From the NCBI RefSeq assembly GCF_035975855.1, contig NZ_CP109055.1, positions 1,240,001 through 1,304,000 of the forward strand: DNA of 64,000 bases, read 5' to 3'. The DNA is from Streptomyces sp. NBC_01304 (GTDB lineage Bacteria; Actinomycetota; Actinomycetes; Streptomycetales; Streptomycetaceae). Position 1 is the first letter of the stretch. The number at the start of each line of letters is the position of its first letter. The position numbers were made by a program, and so were the translations under genes. This document shows, piece by piece, positions 63,724 through 64,000 of the stretch. The notes under the pieces are model-generated. The model did not search any database. It saw nothing but the letters and a program-made list of their open reading frames with translations, and was not told the DNA's origin.

Positions 63724-64000
63724 TCAGCCGGCGGCCGGGCTCGGTTCGGGCGTCGGCTCCTGCGCGAGGGCCGGTGCGGCGGGCCGTACCGGAATGAGCG
63801 CGGCGACGGCCGCCGCCGCGAGGCCGACCGCGGCGCCGATCACCAGGGCGACCCGGAAGCCCGCTTCGGACGGCAGGGCGTGGCCGCCGAAGTCCGTCGT
63901 CAGCTGGGCGAGCACCACACCCATCACGGCGGCCGACACGGAGCTGCCGATCGAACGCATCAGGGTGTTGAAGCTGTTGGCCGAGGCGGTCTCGTGCTGC
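63724..64000 (-). CDS. MFS transporter, C-terminal part (5' end outside window)
   Basis: The last 91 residues of a DHA2-type drug-resistance MFS protein: HETASANSFNTLMRSIGSSVSAAVMG (motif region of helix 13), then helix FRVALVIGAAVGLAAAAVAALI and a Pro/Ala/Glu tail. The start is beyond the window edge. Co-directional with the SDR. Confidence 0.82.
   Translation of the reverse strand, partial: QHETASANSFNTLMRSIGSSVSAAVMGVVLAQLTTDFGGHALPSEAGFRVALVIGAAVGLAAAAVAALIPVRPAAPALAQEPTPEPSPAAG

Overview
The window is chromosomal DNA of a high-GC actinomycete, almost certainly Streptomyces or a close relative. Nearly every codon ends in G or C, GTG and TTG starts are common, and the gene families are typical of the genus: a subtilisin-inhibitor-like protein, a LAL-type LuxR regulator, a helical XRE/TPR regulator, EACC1, DUF2254, DUF4287 and an attenuated auxiliary tryptophanyl-tRNA synthetase. 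I see no rRNA, tRNA, CRISPR array or prophage. Both window edges cut genes.

1-11.3 kb: a minus-strand glycan-scavenging operon (solute-binding lipoprotein, two ABC permeases, a GH5-like hydrolase, a secreted GH85 endo-beta-N-acetylglucosaminidase) faces a LacI regulator across a control region with two near-identical operators and back-to-back TTGACA boxes. A Tat-signal ketosteroid-dehydrogenase-like flavoprotein and a 2-oxoglutarate oxygenase follow.

11.3-25.5 kb: a TenA-like protein, a secreted protease inhibitor with a Lys P1 residue, a NACHT NTPase of the bacterial innate-immunity type, a coiled-coil/jelly-roll membrane protein, a WD40 protein, a secreted GH18 protein, a DHFR-like reductase, a divergent EamA/LysR pair, and a large secreted GH31 glucosidase behind a perfect palindrome.

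25.7-37.7 kb: an EACC1-caspase conflict module; a persulfide-responsive operon (CoA-disulfide reductase-rhodanese, rhodanese, CstR-like repressor) behind two G/C-tract operators; a 3-hydroxyisobutyryl-CoA hydrolase; trpS with a Trp-Trp leader peptide and attenuator hairpins; a two-component system divergent from an ABC exporter, with four 13-bp tandem repeats between them.

37.7-49.3 kb: a LAL regulator, a cytoplasmic glutamyl-endopeptidase-like serine protease with a small beta-sandwich partner, an XRE-TPR regulator divergent from a secreted M64 peptidase, a double-TetR protein, a DUF1877 protein, and an IS5-type insertion sequence sitting in the CTAG end of a small inverted-repeat element (MITE). 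A second MITE copy lies at 60.4-60.6 kb. In both copies the outer CTAG supplies, or supplied, a neighbour's stop codon.

49.4-64 kb: a 2H phosphoesterase, membrane proteins, an M20 peptidase, a cytidylyltransferase, an FG-GAP lipoprotein with an Asp-Thr microsatellite, a surface protein with an internal duplication, and the most remarkable gene of the window: a secreted protein (60682-61671) whose last 75 residues are almost exactly eukaryotic ubiquitin (72 of 75 identical to human), ending at Gly75 without Gly76. A signal-less binding-protein homologue, an SDR and the end of an MFS transporter close the window.
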